A stretch of DNA of 64,000 bases from Paracoccaceae bacterium (lineage in GTDB: Bacteria > Pseudomonadota > Alphaproteobacteria > Rhodobacterales > Rhodobacteraceae). The translations under genes and the position numbers were made by a program. This document shows positions 24,876 to 34,090 of this stretch, piece by piece. Below the pieces are notes generated by a model that ran no database searches, had not been told where the DNA came from, and saw only the letters and a program-made list of their open reading frames with translations. Position 1 is the stretch's first letter; each line of letters opens with the position of its first letter. Where the stretch lies: contig JAHDXW010000018.1 of NCBI GenBank assembly GCA_023383015.1, positions 31,312 to 95,311 of the forward strand, read 5' to 3'.

Positions 24876-25804
24876 CCCTGCCCCCTGCCGACCACGCCCT
24901 GGCGCGCGATCGCGCGCACCAGCAGCGTCACGATCACCGACACCAGCACCAGCAGCACCACCGAGGCCGCCGCGGCGTCGCCGATCTCGAAGGCGACGAA
25001 GGCGGTCTCCCAGATCATCACCGGGAAGGTGTAGCTGGCATCCCCCGGCCCGCCCTGGGTGGTGGCGACGATGATCTCGAAGGCGCGCAGCAGGTCGATC
25101 AGCCGCAGGAGCGCGACGATCACGATCACCCGCCTGACCTGCGGCAGCGCGACGTGCAGCGTCTGCTTCCACGGCCCCGCGGCATCAAGCTCGGCGGCCT
25201 CGAAATACTGCGGCGGGATCGCGTGCAGCCCCGCCAGCACGGTCAGGAAGACCAGCGGCGTCCACTGCCAGACGTCGATCAGCACGATCGCGAGGAGGGC
25301 GATCGAGGGCGAACTGAGCCAGCCCACGGGCGGCAGGCCGAGGCCGGTGATGAAGTGGTTCAGGATGCCGAAATCGGGCTGGAACATGAACCGCCACATC
25401 ACCGCCGCGACCACCGGGGCGACGAGGATCGGCATCGCCAGGACGGTCCGCAGCAGGCCCATGCCGGGCAGCCGGCGCATCCGGTGCACCCAGACGGCCA
25501 GCGCGATCCCCAGCGCAAGCTCCACCGCCAGCGCGGTGACGGTGAAGCTCATGCTGCGCAGGATGGCCACCTCGAATTTCGCCGAGGTGACGAGATAGTA
25601 GTAGTTCTCCAGCCCGACCCAGCGCGGCGGCCGCACCTGGAAGAGGTTGCGCCGGTAGAGCGATGCCACGACCACATGGATCACCGGCACAGCCACAAGA
25701 AGGGCCAGCAGCGCCACCACCGGATAGAGCATCAGCGCTGCCTGCAGCCGCTCGCCGCGGCGTGAGGGTGGCGGCGCCACGCTGGTCGGTCCCCTATCCG
25801 GCAT
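24872..25804 (-). CDS. CUT1 ABC transporter permease (MalF/UgpA-like)
   Basis: A 310-residue inner-membrane protein with six or seven hydrophobic segments and the EAA loop EAAELDAAGPWKQTLHVALPQ (about 215-235). The opening region LMLYPVVALLALLVAVPVIHVVVASLY and VGLENYYYLV fit UgpA-type permeases. The ATG at 25804 starts 8 bases after the binding-protein stop. Confidence 0.92.
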   Translation of the reverse strand: MPDRGPTSVAPPPSRRGERLQAALMLYPVVALLALLVAVPVIHVVVASLYRRNLFQVRPPRWVGLENYYYLVTSAKFEVAILRSMSFTVTALAVELALGIALAVWVHRMRRLPGMGLLRTVLAMPILVAPVVAAVMWRFMFQPDFGILNHFITGLGLPPVGWLSSPSIALLAIVLIDVWQWTPLVFLTVLAGLHAIPPQYFEAAELDAAGPWKQTLHVALPQVRRVIVIVALLRLIDLLRAFEIIVATTQGGPGDASYTFPVMIWETAFVAFEIGDAAAASVVLLVLVSVIVTLLVRAIARQGVVGRGQG

Positions 25805-25812
25805 GCCCTGCT

Positions 25813-27192
25813 TTACAGGTAGCCCGAGCGGCGGAACAGCGTCTCGACGTCGCGCTTCATCGCCGCGCAGGCGTCCTCGGCCGCGATGTCGGTTGTCACC
25901 AGATCGCCGATGTGCTGGGTGATGATCTGGAACAGCTGTGGCCCCTCGGCGAACTGCGCCAGATGGTGGCCGTTGGCCACGCCCTGGGCGATCGACCGGA
26001 AGACCTGGTACTGCGGCTGCTCGCCCCAGCTGTTCAGGAGTTCGGCGTTTGAGGGCTGGCCGCCGGCGCGGATGAAGGTCTCGGCGTTCTCGCGCGAGGT
26101 GACGAACTTGGCGAAATCGAACGTCGCCTCCTTGTTGACCGACGCCCGCGGGATGGCAAGGCCGAAGCCGCCCTTCATGCCGGTACGGGCGGGGTCGGGG
26201 CTGGCGCCGCCAACGGGGAAGTCGCGCGAGACCAGCTGGTCGTGGAAGCGGGGGTTCTCGGCGGGGTTCTGCAGCGTCATGAAGCCCGACCACATCACCT
26301 GCTGGTGGCTGATGTCATTCTTGAACGCCTCTGCGTTCTCGAACTCCAGCGCGTTCAGCGATGCCGGGTTCCAGATCCGCGACAGCGCCTTGAGCATCCG
26401 CGCCGCCTCGACCACCGCGGGCGCGTCCAGCGTCACCGCGCCCGAGCCGCGGGCGGGGTCGATGCGGCCGAAGGCGTCCATCTCGTCATGCTCGTACCAG
26501 CGGCCGCCGTAGGCGTGCATCATCCCGGTGAAGGTCATGCCGAGGAACCACTGGGTCCGCCCGGCGCAGGTCATGAAGCCCGCGTTGGCCTTTGCCGCGT
26601 TCAGCTTCTCGGCGTTGGCGAGGATCGTCTCGAAGGAGGCGGGCTCGGCCAGGCCGAGGGCGTCGAAGACATCGCGACGCCACCAGGTCATCATGCAGTT
26701 GGCGTCGTGCACGATCGAGTAGGGAACGCCGTCCCAGTCCCAGCTGCCGCGATAGAAGTAGGGCACGCCGTTCATGTAGTAGTCGCGCCAGCCCGGATCG
26801 CTGTCGAAGAGCGCCGTCAGAGGCTCGAGCTTGGGGTGCGACTGGCCGATCAGCACCGGGTCGAAGAGATGGGCGTCGAAGGCCGTCGAATCCTCGATCA
26901 GGCTGGTGCCGATCCGCTGGTAGTGCTCGGCGTAGGGCGACACGAGGATCTCCACCTCGGTGCCGGGGGTGCGGGCCATGTAGGCCGCGGCCGAGGCGCG
27001 CAGCGCGCCCTCCCAGCGCGGGCCGGGCATGGTGGTGACGACGATCCGGCGGCTCTGGGCGACGGCGGGGCTTGCCAGCAGCCCGCCCGCGGCGGCCACC
27101 GCGCCGAAGGCCGCGCCCCGTCGCAGCACCTCGCGCCGGCTGACGCCGCCGGCATGGCCGGGGAACCTCATGCGGTCGGTCTGGGTGCTCAT
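25813..27192 (-). CDS. ABC transporter substrate-binding protein (CUT1 family, Tat signal)
   Basis: A 459-residue periplasmic extracellular solute-binding protein family 1 member. The N-terminus holds a twin-arginine signal (SRREVLRRGAAFGAVAAAGG) cut near SPAVAQS at about residue 46, so it is exported folded. The mature part has typical cluster-B features (WEGALRASAAAYMARTPGTEVEI; WDWDGVPYSIVHD; FDFAKFVTSRENAETFIRAGGQPS). It heads the operon that continues with two permeases, the ATPase and pxpABC. Ligand unknown; CUT1 systems usually take oligosaccharides, polyols or glycerophosphodiesters. Confidence 0.93.
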   Translation of the reverse strand: MSTQTDRMRFPGHAGGVSRREVLRRGAAFGAVAAAGGLLASPAVAQSRRIVVTTMPGPRWEGALRASAAAYMARTPGTEVEILVSPYAEHYQRIGTSLIEDSTAFDAHLFDPVLIGQSHPKLEPLTALFDSDPGWRDYYMNGVPYFYRGSWDWDGVPYSIVHDANCMMTWWRRDVFDALGLAEPASFETILANAEKLNAAKANAGFMTCAGRTQWFLGMTFTGMMHAYGGRWYEHDEMDAFGRIDPARGSGAVTLDAPAVVEAARMLKALSRIWNPASLNALEFENAEAFKNDISHQQVMWSGFMTLQNPAENPRFHDQLVSRDFPVGGASPDPARTGMKGGFGLAIPRASVNKEATFDFAKFVTSRENAETFIRAGGQPSNAELLNSWGEQPQYQVFRSIAQGVANGHHLAQFAEGPQLFQIITQHIGDLVTTDIAAEDACAAMKRDVETLFRRSGYL

Positions 27193-27249
27193 GCGTCGTC
27201 TCCTGTCAGGGGCGCCCGCGGCGCCGAAAGGGAAGAAGGCGGCTTAAAC

Positions 27250-27281
27250 AAAAGATAGTGATCTTTTCCTTTATCTGTCAA
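27250..27281 (-). promoter_or_regulatory. Promoter and operator of the CUT1 ABC/pxp operon
   Basis: On the minus strand a consensus -35 TTGACA (27281-27276), an 18-base spacer and -10 TATCTT (27257-27252) lie about 60-90 bases upstream of the binding-protein ATG. The perfect palindrome AAAAGAT-AGTG-ATCTTTT (27250-27267) covers the -10, the position expected for a repressor operator. Confidence 0.7.
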
Positions 27282-27321
27282 CGTCAGGGTGATCCGTTGA
27301 GCACGGGAAGTCCGTCCAGCC

Positions 27322-27338
27322 CGGTTGCCAGGCAACCG
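27322..27338. promoter_or_regulatory. Perfect inverted repeat CGGTTGCC-A-GGCAACCG
   Basis: An 8-bp-arm palindrome lies just upstream of the -35 of the aldehyde dehydrogenase promoter, in the middle of the divergent region. It is unrelated to the AT-rich sites and could be the target of a second regulator or activator. Confidence 0.5.
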
Positions 27339-27347
27339 CGGGGGATG

Positions 27348-27396
27348 TTGACGCTGCACGAGGCGTAATCTAAAAAGAAAACACCTTTACTTTTTT
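27348..27396 (+). promoter_or_regulatory. Promoter and operator of the aldehyde dehydrogenase operon
   Basis: TTGACG (27348-27353), a 17-base spacer and TAAAAA (27371-27376) lie about 60-90 bases before the ATG. A palindrome (27371-27396; outer arms AAAAAG/CTTTTT, inner AAA/TTT) begins at the -10 and extends into the transcript start. The geometry is the same as at 37798-37847. Confidence 0.68.
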
Positions 27397-27437
27397 GCCC
27401 CGGGCAGGGACCGGGCAGCATTGCGGGGCGCAGGGCC

Positions 27438-28925
27438 ATGGGTGGGGTGACAGCGGCACGGCACGGTCACTGGATCGGCGGCGAATCGGTTCAGGGCGCC
27501 GCCGAGTTCGAGGCGGTCAACCCCACCACCGGCGCGGTCTGGGGGCGCTTCCCGACCGGCTCGGACGCCGAGGTCGACGCCGCGGTGCGCGCGGCCGAGG
27601 CCGCCTTCGCGCATCCCTCCTGGGCGGGGCTGACCGCCACGCGCCGCGGTCGGCTGATCATGGACTGGGCGGCCCTGGTCGCCGCCGAGGGGCCGCGGCT
27701 GGCCCGCATCGAGACCGAGCTGAACGGCAAGCTCCTGTCGGAGATGACGGCGCAGTTCCGCGTCATCCCCGACTGGATGACCTATGCCGCCGGCATGGCC
27801 GACAAGATCGAGGGTCGGGTGATCCCGGTCAACGTGCCCGGCGTGCTGAACTACACGCGGCGCGAGCCCTGGGGGGTGGTCGCCGTGATCACGCCGTGGA
27901 ACTCGCCCACCTTCCTCACCCTGCAGGCGGTGGCGCCGGCGCTGGCGGCGGGCAACACCGTCGTCATCAAGCCCTCGGAGGTGACGCCGGCGGCGATCAT
28001 CGAGGTGGCGAGGCTGGCCGGGCAGGCCGGCATCCCGCCGGGCGTCGTCAACGTCGTCACCGGCATGCGCACCACCGGCGAGGCGCTGGTCGACCATCCC
28101 GGCGTGCGCAAGATCGTCTTCACGGGAGGCGTTGCCGCCGGGCGCGAGGTTGCCGCACGGGCGGGCCGGCGCCTCGTGCCCGCAACGCTGGAGCTTGGCG
28201 GCAAGTCGCCGCAGATCGTCTTCGCCGACGCCAATCTCGAGGCCGCCGAGGCGGGGCTGCTGGCCGGGATCTTCGCCGCCGCAGGACAGTCCTGCGCGGC
28301 CGGATCGCGTGCCTTCATCGAGGCCCCCGTCTACGACCGCCTGGTGGCCCGCCTGGTCGAGCGCACCCGCGCCATCCGCCTCGGCGATCCGACCGAGGCC
28401 GGCACCCAGATGGGGCCCGTCGCCAGCCGCGCCCAGCTCGAGAAGGACTGCGGCATGGTCGAGCGCGCGCTGGGCGAGGGCGCCGAACTGCTGACCGGCG
28501 GCCGCCGGGCGGCGGTGCCCGGCCTTCCTGGCGGATTCTTCTTCGAGCCCGCGATCCTCGGCCACGTCCGGCCCGAGAGCGAGCTTGCCACGGCCGAGGT
28601 GTTCGGCCCGGTCCTCAACGTCGCGCCGTTCCGCGACGCCGAGGAAGCGGTGCGCCTGGCCACCGACACCAGCTACGGCCTTGCCGCCGGCATCTGGACA
28701 AAGGACATCCACCGCGCCCACCGCATGGCCGAACGGATCGGCGCCGGAACGGTGTGGGTCAACATGTACCGTGCCATCGGCTTCAATTCCCCCTATGGCG
28801 GCTACCGGGACAGCGGCATCGGCCGGCTGAACGGCTTCGACGGGATAACCGCGTTCACCCAGGTCAAGAGCGTCTGGGTGGACCTGACCGACACCCCGCA
28901 GGACCCGTTCGTCATCAAGCTCTGA
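27438..28925 (+). CDS. Aldehyde dehydrogenase family protein
   Basis: A 495-residue NAD(P)-dependent dehydrogenase with the conserved PWNSPTFL (about 153-160), general base Glu252 in LELGGKSPQI, and catalytic Cys286 in GQSCAAGSR, all at usual spacing. The family oxidises aldehydes to acids or acyl-CoA. It is the first gene of a rightward operon with an aminotransferase and a hydroxyacid dehydrogenase, so its substrate is probably an intermediate of the imported compound. Confidence 0.95.
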   Translation: MGGVTAARHGHWIGGESVQGAAEFEAVNPTTGAVWGRFPTGSDAEVDAAVRAAEAAFAHPSWAGLTATRRGRLIMDWAALVAAEGPRLARIETELNGKLLSEMTAQFRVIPDWMTYAAGMADKIEGRVIPVNVPGVLNYTRREPWGVVAVITPWNSPTFLTLQAVAPALAAGNTVVIKPSEVTPAAIIEVARLAGQAGIPPGVVNVVTGMRTTGEALVDHPGVRKIVFTGGVAAGREVAARAGRRLVPATLELGGKSPQIVFADANLEAAEAGLLAGIFAAAGQSCAAGSRAFIEAPVYDRLVARLVERTRAIRLGDPTEAGTQMGPVASRAQLEKDCGMVERALGEGAELLTGGRRAAVPGLPGGFFFEPAILGHVRPESELATAEVFGPVLNVAPFRDAEEAVRLATDTSYGLAAGIWTKDIHRAHRMAERIGAGTVWVNMYRAIGFNSPYGGYRDSGIGRLNGFDGITAFTQVKSVWVDLTDTPQDPFVIKL

Positions 28926-28951
28926 GGCCAGCCGCGCGTGAGGAGGACGAC

Positions 28952-30334
28952 ATGCTGAAGCGGACCGGAGATGCCCCCCTGCGCGACCTTGCCCGCAGGC
29001 GGCTGCGCCATTTCCTTGCCGATTTCGCCCGGCTCGAGGACGAGTTCCCGGGCCGCTACCCGCATGTCATCGTGCGCGGCGAGGGCCCCTATGTGATCGA
29101 CGACGCGGGTCACCGGCTGCTGGACGCCGGCAACCACCTCGGCGCCTGCAACATCGGCCATGGCCGCGCCGAGGTCGCCAGGGCGATGGGCGAGCAGGCC
29201 GCGCGGCTGGAATTCTCGGCCCTCGATTCGGGCAACTCGCACGACGCCGCGATCCGCTTCGCCGACCGGCTGGCGGGCATGCTGCCGATGGAGGACGCCT
29301 GCATCTCGTTCTGCGGCTCCGGCAGCGAGGGCAACGAGCTTGCCTACAAGATTGCACGCGCCTGGCATTTCCTGCGCGGCGAACCGGGACGGCTGAAGAT
29401 CCTGTCGCGGGCGGGTTCCTACCACGGCTCCTCCTATGGCGCGATGGCTGCCACCGGCATCGACGCCTTCGGCGCCGGCTTCGGCCCGCTTGCGCCGGCC
29501 TTCGTGCGCATTCCCCAGCCCTCGCACGACCGCTGCCCCTACTGCGCCAACGATACGGCCTGCACCCTGGCCTGCATCGAGGCGACGCGGGCGATCGTCC
29601 GGGCTGAGGGTCCCGGCACCATCGCGGCCATCGTTGCCGAGCCCCTGGCGATCCCCCAGGCGGTCAAGGTTCCGCCACCCGGCTACTGGCAGGCGCTGGC
29701 CGAGATCGCCCGCGAGGCGGGGGCGCTCCTGATCGTCGACGAGGTCGTCACCGGCTTCGGCCGTACCGGACGGATGTTCGGCTGCGACCACTGGGGGGTG
29801 CGGCCCGACATCATGGTCATGGCCAAGGGCATCTCCTCGGGCTACGTCCCGCTCGGCGCGGTGGCGACATCGGCGCGTGTCAATGCCGCCTTCGCCGACA
29901 AGCCGCTTCTGCACCTCAACACCTTTGCCGGCCATCCGGTGGCCTGCGCCGCCGGCGAGGCGGTGCTTGACATCCTCGAGCGCGAGGACCTCGTCGGCAA
30001 CGCCGCGAGACTCGAGCCGATCCTGCGCGCCCGTCTCGAGGCGATCGCGGCTCAGGTGCCCGAGGTGCTCCGCGTCACCGTCATCGGGCTGATGGCGAGC
30101 GTCGAGGTCGATGCCTCCGCCTGCCCGGACTTGGCTCGCCTGATCCGCCGCGTCCGCCACGAGGCCTATGGCGAGGGTCTGCTTGTGCGGGTCAACCCCG
30201 ACGGCACCCGCGCCACCGCATTCTTCTATCCATCGCTGAACGTCACCGAGGACGACATCCTGCGCGGCGCCGCGGCGCTCGGCCGGGCCTTCCGCACCGC
30301 GCTCGACGCCGAGCGCGGCGGGAGGCGGCCGTGA
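28952..30334 (+). CDS. Class III aminotransferase (PLP-dependent)
   Basis: A 460-residue fold-type I aminotransferase. Seen are GSGSEGNELAYKIAR, SYHGSSYGAMA, the phosphate/ring Asp263 in IVDEVVTGFGRTG, and the Schiff-base Lys292 in MAKGISSGYVPLG. A four-Cys stretch CPYCANDTACTLAC (C-x2-C-x5-C-x3-C) precedes the active-site half and could bind a metal or be a loop variant of the subfamily. A strong AGGAGGA ribosome site lies before the ATG at 28952. It probably interconverts an amine and an aldehyde handled by the adjacent dehydrogenase. Confidence 0.93.
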   Translation: MLKRTGDAPLRDLARRRLRHFLADFARLEDEFPGRYPHVIVRGEGPYVIDDAGHRLLDAGNHLGACNIGHGRAEVARAMGEQAARLEFSALDSGNSHDAAIRFADRLAGMLPMEDACISFCGSGSEGNELAYKIARAWHFLRGEPGRLKILSRAGSYHGSSYGAMAATGIDAFGAGFGPLAPAFVRIPQPSHDRCPYCANDTACTLACIEATRAIVRAEGPGTIAAIVAEPLAIPQAVKVPPPGYWQALAEIAREAGALLIVDEVVTGFGRTGRMFGCDHWGVRPDIMVMAKGISSGYVPLGAVATSARVNAAFADKPLLHLNTFAGHPVACAAGEAVLDILEREDLVGNAARLEPILRARLEAIAAQVPEVLRVTVIGLMASVEVDASACPDLARLIRRVRHEAYGEGLLVRVNPDGTRATAFFYPSLNVTEDDILRGAAALGRAFRTALDAERGGRRP

Positions 30335-31275
30335 ACGTCCTTTTCCACTACGAACTCGGCGAGGCGCTTGCGGCCCGCGTCGCGGCGCTGGCCGCGCGCG
30401 GGCTGGCGGTGACGGCGGTGACCCAGGCCGACCGTGCGGGCCTTGCCGCCGCCCTGCCGGCGGTGGAGGTGATCTGGCACGTGCTCGAGCCGATCACCGC
30501 CGCCCACATCGCCGCGGCCCCGCGCCTGCGGCTGATCCAGAAGGTGGGCGTGGGCGTCGACACGATCGACCTTGACGCCGCCCGCGCCGCCGGGGTCGCG
30601 GTGTGCAACCTGCCCGGCACCAACACCCCCGCGGTGGCCGAGCACGCGCTGGCGCTGATGCTCGCGGTCCTGCGGCAGGTGACGGCCTTCGACCGCGAGA
30701 CGCGCGCGGGCACCGGCTGGGGCTGGCCGCTGGCCCGCCAGAGCCGGCTCGGCGAAATCGGCGGGCGCACCGTGGGTCTCGTCGGCTACGGGGCGGTCGG
30801 CCGCAGGCTCGGGCCGCTGCTCGTCGCCTTCGGCGCAAGGGTGGTCTATGCCGAGCCCGCGCCGGTGGCCGGCGCGGTCGGAGAGCATGTGCCGCTCGAC
30901 CGCCTGCTGGCCAAGGCCGACATCGTCTCGCTGCACGTTCCCTTGACACCCGCGACGCGGGGGCTGATCGACGCCGCGCGGATCGCGCGGATGAAGCGGG
31001 GGGCGATCCTGGTCAACACCGCCCGCGGCGGGCTGGTGGACGCCGGAGCGCTGGCCTCGGCGCTGTCCTCGGGGCATCTCGGCGGCGCCGGCCTCGACGT
31101 CTTCCCCGGGGAGCCCCTCGATCCCGCCTCGCCGCTGCTAGCGGCGCCGAACACGGTGCTGACCCCGCACGTCGCCTGGCTGACGCTCGAGACGCTGACG
31201 CGCAGCCTCGAGATCATGGCCGAGAACTGCGCCCGCGTCGCGGACGGGCGCGACCTCCTGCACCGCGTCGCCTGA
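30331..31275 (+). CDS. D-2-hydroxyacid dehydrogenase family protein
   Basis: A 314-residue NAD-dependent oxidoreductase of the D-isomer-specific 2-hydroxyacid dehydrogenase family. The nucleotide-binding motif VGLVGYGAVGRRLG is near 150. The catalytic Arg (NTARGGLVD), Glu (GEPLDP) and His (TPHVAWL) are all present. The GTG start overlaps the aminotransferase stop (GTGA). The substrate is probably a 2-oxo acid or phosphorylated analogue, unspecified. Confidence 0.92.
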   Translation: MNVLFHYELGEALAARVAALAARGLAVTAVTQADRAGLAAALPAVEVIWHVLEPITAAHIAAAPRLRLIQKVGVGVDTIDLDAARAAGVAVCNLPGTNTPAVAEHALALMLAVLRQVTAFDRETRAGTGWGWPLARQSRLGEIGGRTVGLVGYGAVGRRLGPLLVAFGARVVYAEPAPVAGAVGEHVPLDRLLAKADIVSLHVPLTPATRGLIDAARIARMKRGAILVNTARGGLVDAGALASALSSGHLGGAGLDVFPGEPLDPASPLLAAPNTVLTPHVAWLTLETLTRSLEIMAENCARVADGRDLLHRVA

Positions 31276-31276
31276 G

Positions 31277-31304
31277 GGCACCGGGCAGCCGGCGGCCCGG
31301 TGCC
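31277..31304. terminator. Bidirectional hairpin between convergent genes
   Basis: A perfect 10-bp stem GGCACCGGGC/GCCCGGTGCC with an 8-base loop lies immediately after the hydroxyacid dehydrogenase stop and before the end of the convergent hydrolase gene. There is no T run, so its terminator role is inferred from position. Confidence 0.4.
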
Positions 31305-31317
31305 GCCGGCGGCAGCA

Positions 31318-32331
31318 CTACTCTGCCAGCAGCGCCCTGATCTCGCGCACCAGATGCGCCTTGCAGGCGGCGTCGATCCCGGCCTCGGAGAGATGGCCGA
31401 AGGGCCCCGGGATCGGGCGGAAGCGCGCATCGCGCATCGCCGCGGCATCGCGCTGCATGTCGACGGGCGGGAAGTAGAGGTCGCTCTCGGCCGGCGCGAG
31501 CAGCGCCCGTGCGCGGATCGCCCCCAGCGCCCGGCCGAGGTCGCCGCCGAGGCCGGGCGTCGCGCCGAGGTCGGCCGTCTGCCAGGTGTGAAGCTGGGTC
31601 AAGAGGTTGTTGGCATCCTGCGCGAGCCAGAACGCCTCCCAGAACCGGACGAGGAAGTCGTCGGGGTCGGCAAAGCCCATCCCGCGGTAGAGATGGTCGC
31701 GGTAGAAGGTCTGGCTCAGCGCCCAGCCGGCCCAGACGCGCCCCATCGCCTTCATGCCGGTCTCGGGCGGGCCGTCATAGTCGCCCCGGTTCCAGGCCGC
31801 ATCCGCCGTCAGCGCCGCCTTGGCGCCGGCGAGGAAGACGTAGCAGTGCGGCGAGCAGCGCGCCGCGCCGCACATCGCCGCCATCCTCACCACGAGCCCG
31901 GGGTGCGAGAGCGCCCACTGATAGGCCTGGAAGGCTCCCATCGAGCCGCCGATCACGAGCTCGATCCGCCGCGCCCCGAAATGCTCGGTCATCAGCCGCG
32001 CCTGGGCGCGGACGTTGTCCCGGACGTTGACCGCAGGGAACCGCCCGCGATCGAAGGGCGCGGGCGTGTTGGACGGCGAGGAGGACAGGCCATTGCCGAA
32101 CATGCTCGGCACCACGATGCAGTAGCGCCCCGGGTCGAGCGCGCTGTCGGCACCGATGAACCACTCGAGGTCGGCATGGGTGCCGGTGAACCAGGTCGGG
32201 AAGACGACGAAGTTGTCGCGCCCCGGCGAGGGGGTGCCGTAGACGGCATAGGCCAGCCGCGCGGCGGGCAGCACCGCCCCGCCCTCCAGCGCGAAGTCGC
32301 CGAGTTCGAAGATCGCGTGCGGCGTGCTCAT
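31318..32331 (-). CDS. MetX-like alpha/beta-fold hydrolase/acyltransferase
   Basis: A 337-residue protein similar in architecture to homoserine O-acetyltransferase: LAYAVYGTPSPGRDNFVVFP near the start, YCIVVPSMFGNGLSSSPSN, the nucleophile elbow GGSMGAFQAYQWA (Ser near 130), and a late Asp/His pair (ESDLYFPP; GPFGHLSEAG). No methionine genes are nearby and it is last in the ribose-type ABC operon, so hydrolysis of an ester, lactone or acyl group of the imported substrate is more likely than methionine synthesis. Confidence 0.88.
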   Translation of the reverse strand: MSTPHAIFELGDFALEGGAVLPAARLAYAVYGTPSPGRDNFVVFPTWFTGTHADLEWFIGADSALDPGRYCIVVPSMFGNGLSSSPSNTPAPFDRGRFPAVNVRDNVRAQARLMTEHFGARRIELVIGGSMGAFQAYQWALSHPGLVVRMAAMCGAARCSPHCYVFLAGAKAALTADAAWNRGDYDGPPETGMKAMGRVWAGWALSQTFYRDHLYRGMGFADPDDFLVRFWEAFWLAQDANNLLTQLHTWQTADLGATPGLGGDLGRALGAIRARALLAPAESDLYFPPVDMQRDAAAMRDARFRPIPGPFGHLSEAGIDAACKAHLVREIRALLAE

Positions 32332-33077
32332 AGCGCGGCCATCCCGCCGTCGGCCATGTAGTTGCCGGCGGCAACGAAGCTCGCCTCGTCGGAGGCCAGG
32401 AACAGGACCATCGGCGCGATCTCCTCGGGCTCGGCGCGCCGGCCGAGAGGGGTGAAGGCGATCAGCGCCTTGGCCTCGTCAGGCGTGACCCCGCGCGACA
32501 TCGGCGTGTCGACATAGCCCGGCAGCAGGCAGTTCACCCGGACGTTGTGCGGCGCATAGGTGACGCCGGCGTTCTTCGACAGCATCACCGCGGCACCCTT
32601 GGCCGTCTGGTAGGCGGCATTGTTGGCCACCCCCGACCAGCCCCAGACCGAGGAGACGTTGACGATCGCGCCGCCGCCGGCCGCCATCATCCCCGGCACC
32701 ACCGCCTTCATCCCGAGGAACATGCCGATCACGTTGACGTCGAAGGCCGCCCGCATGGCCTCGGCGGTCTCCAGGTGCACCGGCTTGCCGCTGCCGAGCG
32801 CGCCGGCGTTGTTGACCAGGATGTGCGGGTGGCCGAAGGCCGCCGTGCAGGCGGCAAGCCCCTCGGCCCAGGCGGCCTCGCTGCGGACGTCGAGCGTCTG
32901 GAACCGCAGCCGGTCGGGCGCCGCGGCGATGGCGGCCGCAAGCTCTGCCCCCGGCGGCCTGATGTCGGTGGCGACGACGCGCGCGCCCTCCCTCGCGAAC
33001 AGCCGGGCGCTGGCCGAGCCGATGCCCGTCGATGCCCCGGTGATGATGGCTACCTTGCCGTCCAGTCGACCTGCCAT
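32328..33077 (-). CDS. Short-chain dehydrogenase/reductase (SDR)
   Basis: A 249-residue classical SDR with cofactor motif GASTGIGSASA, NNAG (LVNNAGALGS), catalytic Ser in VNVSSVWGW, and the YxxxK motif YQTAK. Asp in VVATDIRPP favours NAD. I chose the ATG at 33077, which has GGGGAG upstream. An alternative ATG at 33104 overlaps the permease stop as ATGA but lacks a clear ribosome site. It probably oxidises a hydroxyl of the imported compound. Confidence 0.93.
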   Translation of the reverse strand: MAGRLDGKVAIITGASTGIGSASARLFAREGARVVATDIRPPGAELAAAIAAAPDRLRFQTLDVRSEAAWAEGLAACTAAFGHPHILVNNAGALGSGKPVHLETAEAMRAAFDVNVIGMFLGMKAVVPGMMAAGGGAIVNVSSVWGWSGVANNAAYQTAKGAAVMLSKNAGVTYAPHNVRVNCLLPGYVDTPMSRGVTPDEAKALIAFTPLGRRAEPEEIAPMVLFLASDEASFVAAGNYMADGGMAAL

Positions 33078-33100
33078 GCCCTGCTCCCCGTCACTGCCAC

Positions 33101-34090
33101 TCATGAAAGGCCCCCGGAGGCACGGGACATCCCGTTCCTCCCCCGGCCCCGCCGCCCCAGCCGGTCAGCCAGGAACTCGCCGCCGATGACCACCAGGAGC
33201 AGCGCGCCGGTGACGAGCTGGACCAGCGAGGCCGCGGTGCCCCGCACGGCCAGCCCTGCGCCCACCGCCGACAGGATCGCCACCCCGAGCGCCACGTTGA
33301 GCACGTTGCCGCGCCCGCCGTAGAGGCTGATCCCGCCAAGCAGCGCCGCCGCCGCCCCGGTCAGCAGCAGGTCGTCGTAGTTCTGCGGCGCGGCGCTGCC
33401 GCCGCGGGCGGCTGCCAGCGCCCCGGCAAGCGCCGCGCAGCCGGCCGATATGGCGAAGGCGACCGCGATCGGCCGCACCCGCGGCACCCCCGCCGAGACC
33501 GCCTCGGCCCGGGCGCCGCCGATGGCATAGATCTCGCGGCCCCAGCGGGTATAGCCCAGAAACAGCGCCGCCAGCCCGAAGGTGGCCAGCGCCGTGATGC
33601 TGCTCCAGGAGAACACCCAGTAGCGGTCCAGCATCGGGTCGGTGATCTCGAAGCGCTCGATCATGATCGGCTCGTGCCCGGCCGCCATGTAGGTGATCCC
33701 GCGCAAAAGGATCAGCGTGCCGATGGTGAAGACGAGCGAGTTGATCCCGAGCCTCCCGATCAGCCAGCCCTGCAGCGCCCCGAAGGCGACGCCCGCCGCC
33801 GTGGCGATGGCGATGGCGCCGACGAGCCCCGCGTCTTCGCACAGCACCATGACGATCGCGGCCAGCGCCGCCATCGAGCCGACCGACAGGTCAAGCTCCC
33901 CGGCGATGATCGTCGCGGCGAGTCCGAGCGCCACCAGACCGGCGAGCGCGAAGCCCTCGAGCACCGAATAGGCGCTGGCGGCGCCGCGGAAGCTCGGCGT
34001 GACCGAGGCGATCACCGCCCAGGTCAGCATCAGCACCAGGAGCGGCAGCAGGTAGGGGCGCAGCGCCTCGAGGGCCCGTGCCGCGGTCAT
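33101..34090 (-). CDS. Ribose-type ABC transporter permease
   Basis: A 329-residue inner-membrane protein of the RbsC/CUT2 family with about ten hydrophobic segments. The conserved IIAGELDLSVGSMAALAAI, LGINSLVFTIGTLILLRGI and the late AAALLGGISLYGGRG motif are present. The ATG at 34090 overlaps the stop of a second permease (ATGA), so the importer uses two non-identical permeases. Confidence 0.93.
   Translation of the reverse strand: MTAARALEALRPYLLPLLVLMLTWAVIASVTPSFRGAASAYSVLEGFALAGLVALGLAATIIAGELDLSVGSMAALAAIVMVLCEDAGLVGAIAIATAAGVAFGALQGWLIGRLGINSLVFTIGTLILLRGITYMAAGHEPIMIERFEITDPMLDRYWVFSWSSITALATFGLAALFLGYTRWGREIYAIGGARAEAVSAGVPRVRPIAVAFAISAGCAALAGALAAARGGSAAPQNYDDLLLTGAAAALLGGISLYGGRGNVLNVALGVAILSAVGAGLAVRGTAASLVQLVTGALLLVVIGGEFLADRLGRRGRGRNGMSRASGGLS

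Noticed and set aside
32078..33104. ATG at 33104 as SDR start
   Set aside because: It would overlap the permease stop as ATGA, but has no ribosome site; the ATG at 33077 has GGGGAG and the usual SDR N-terminus. Not excluded.
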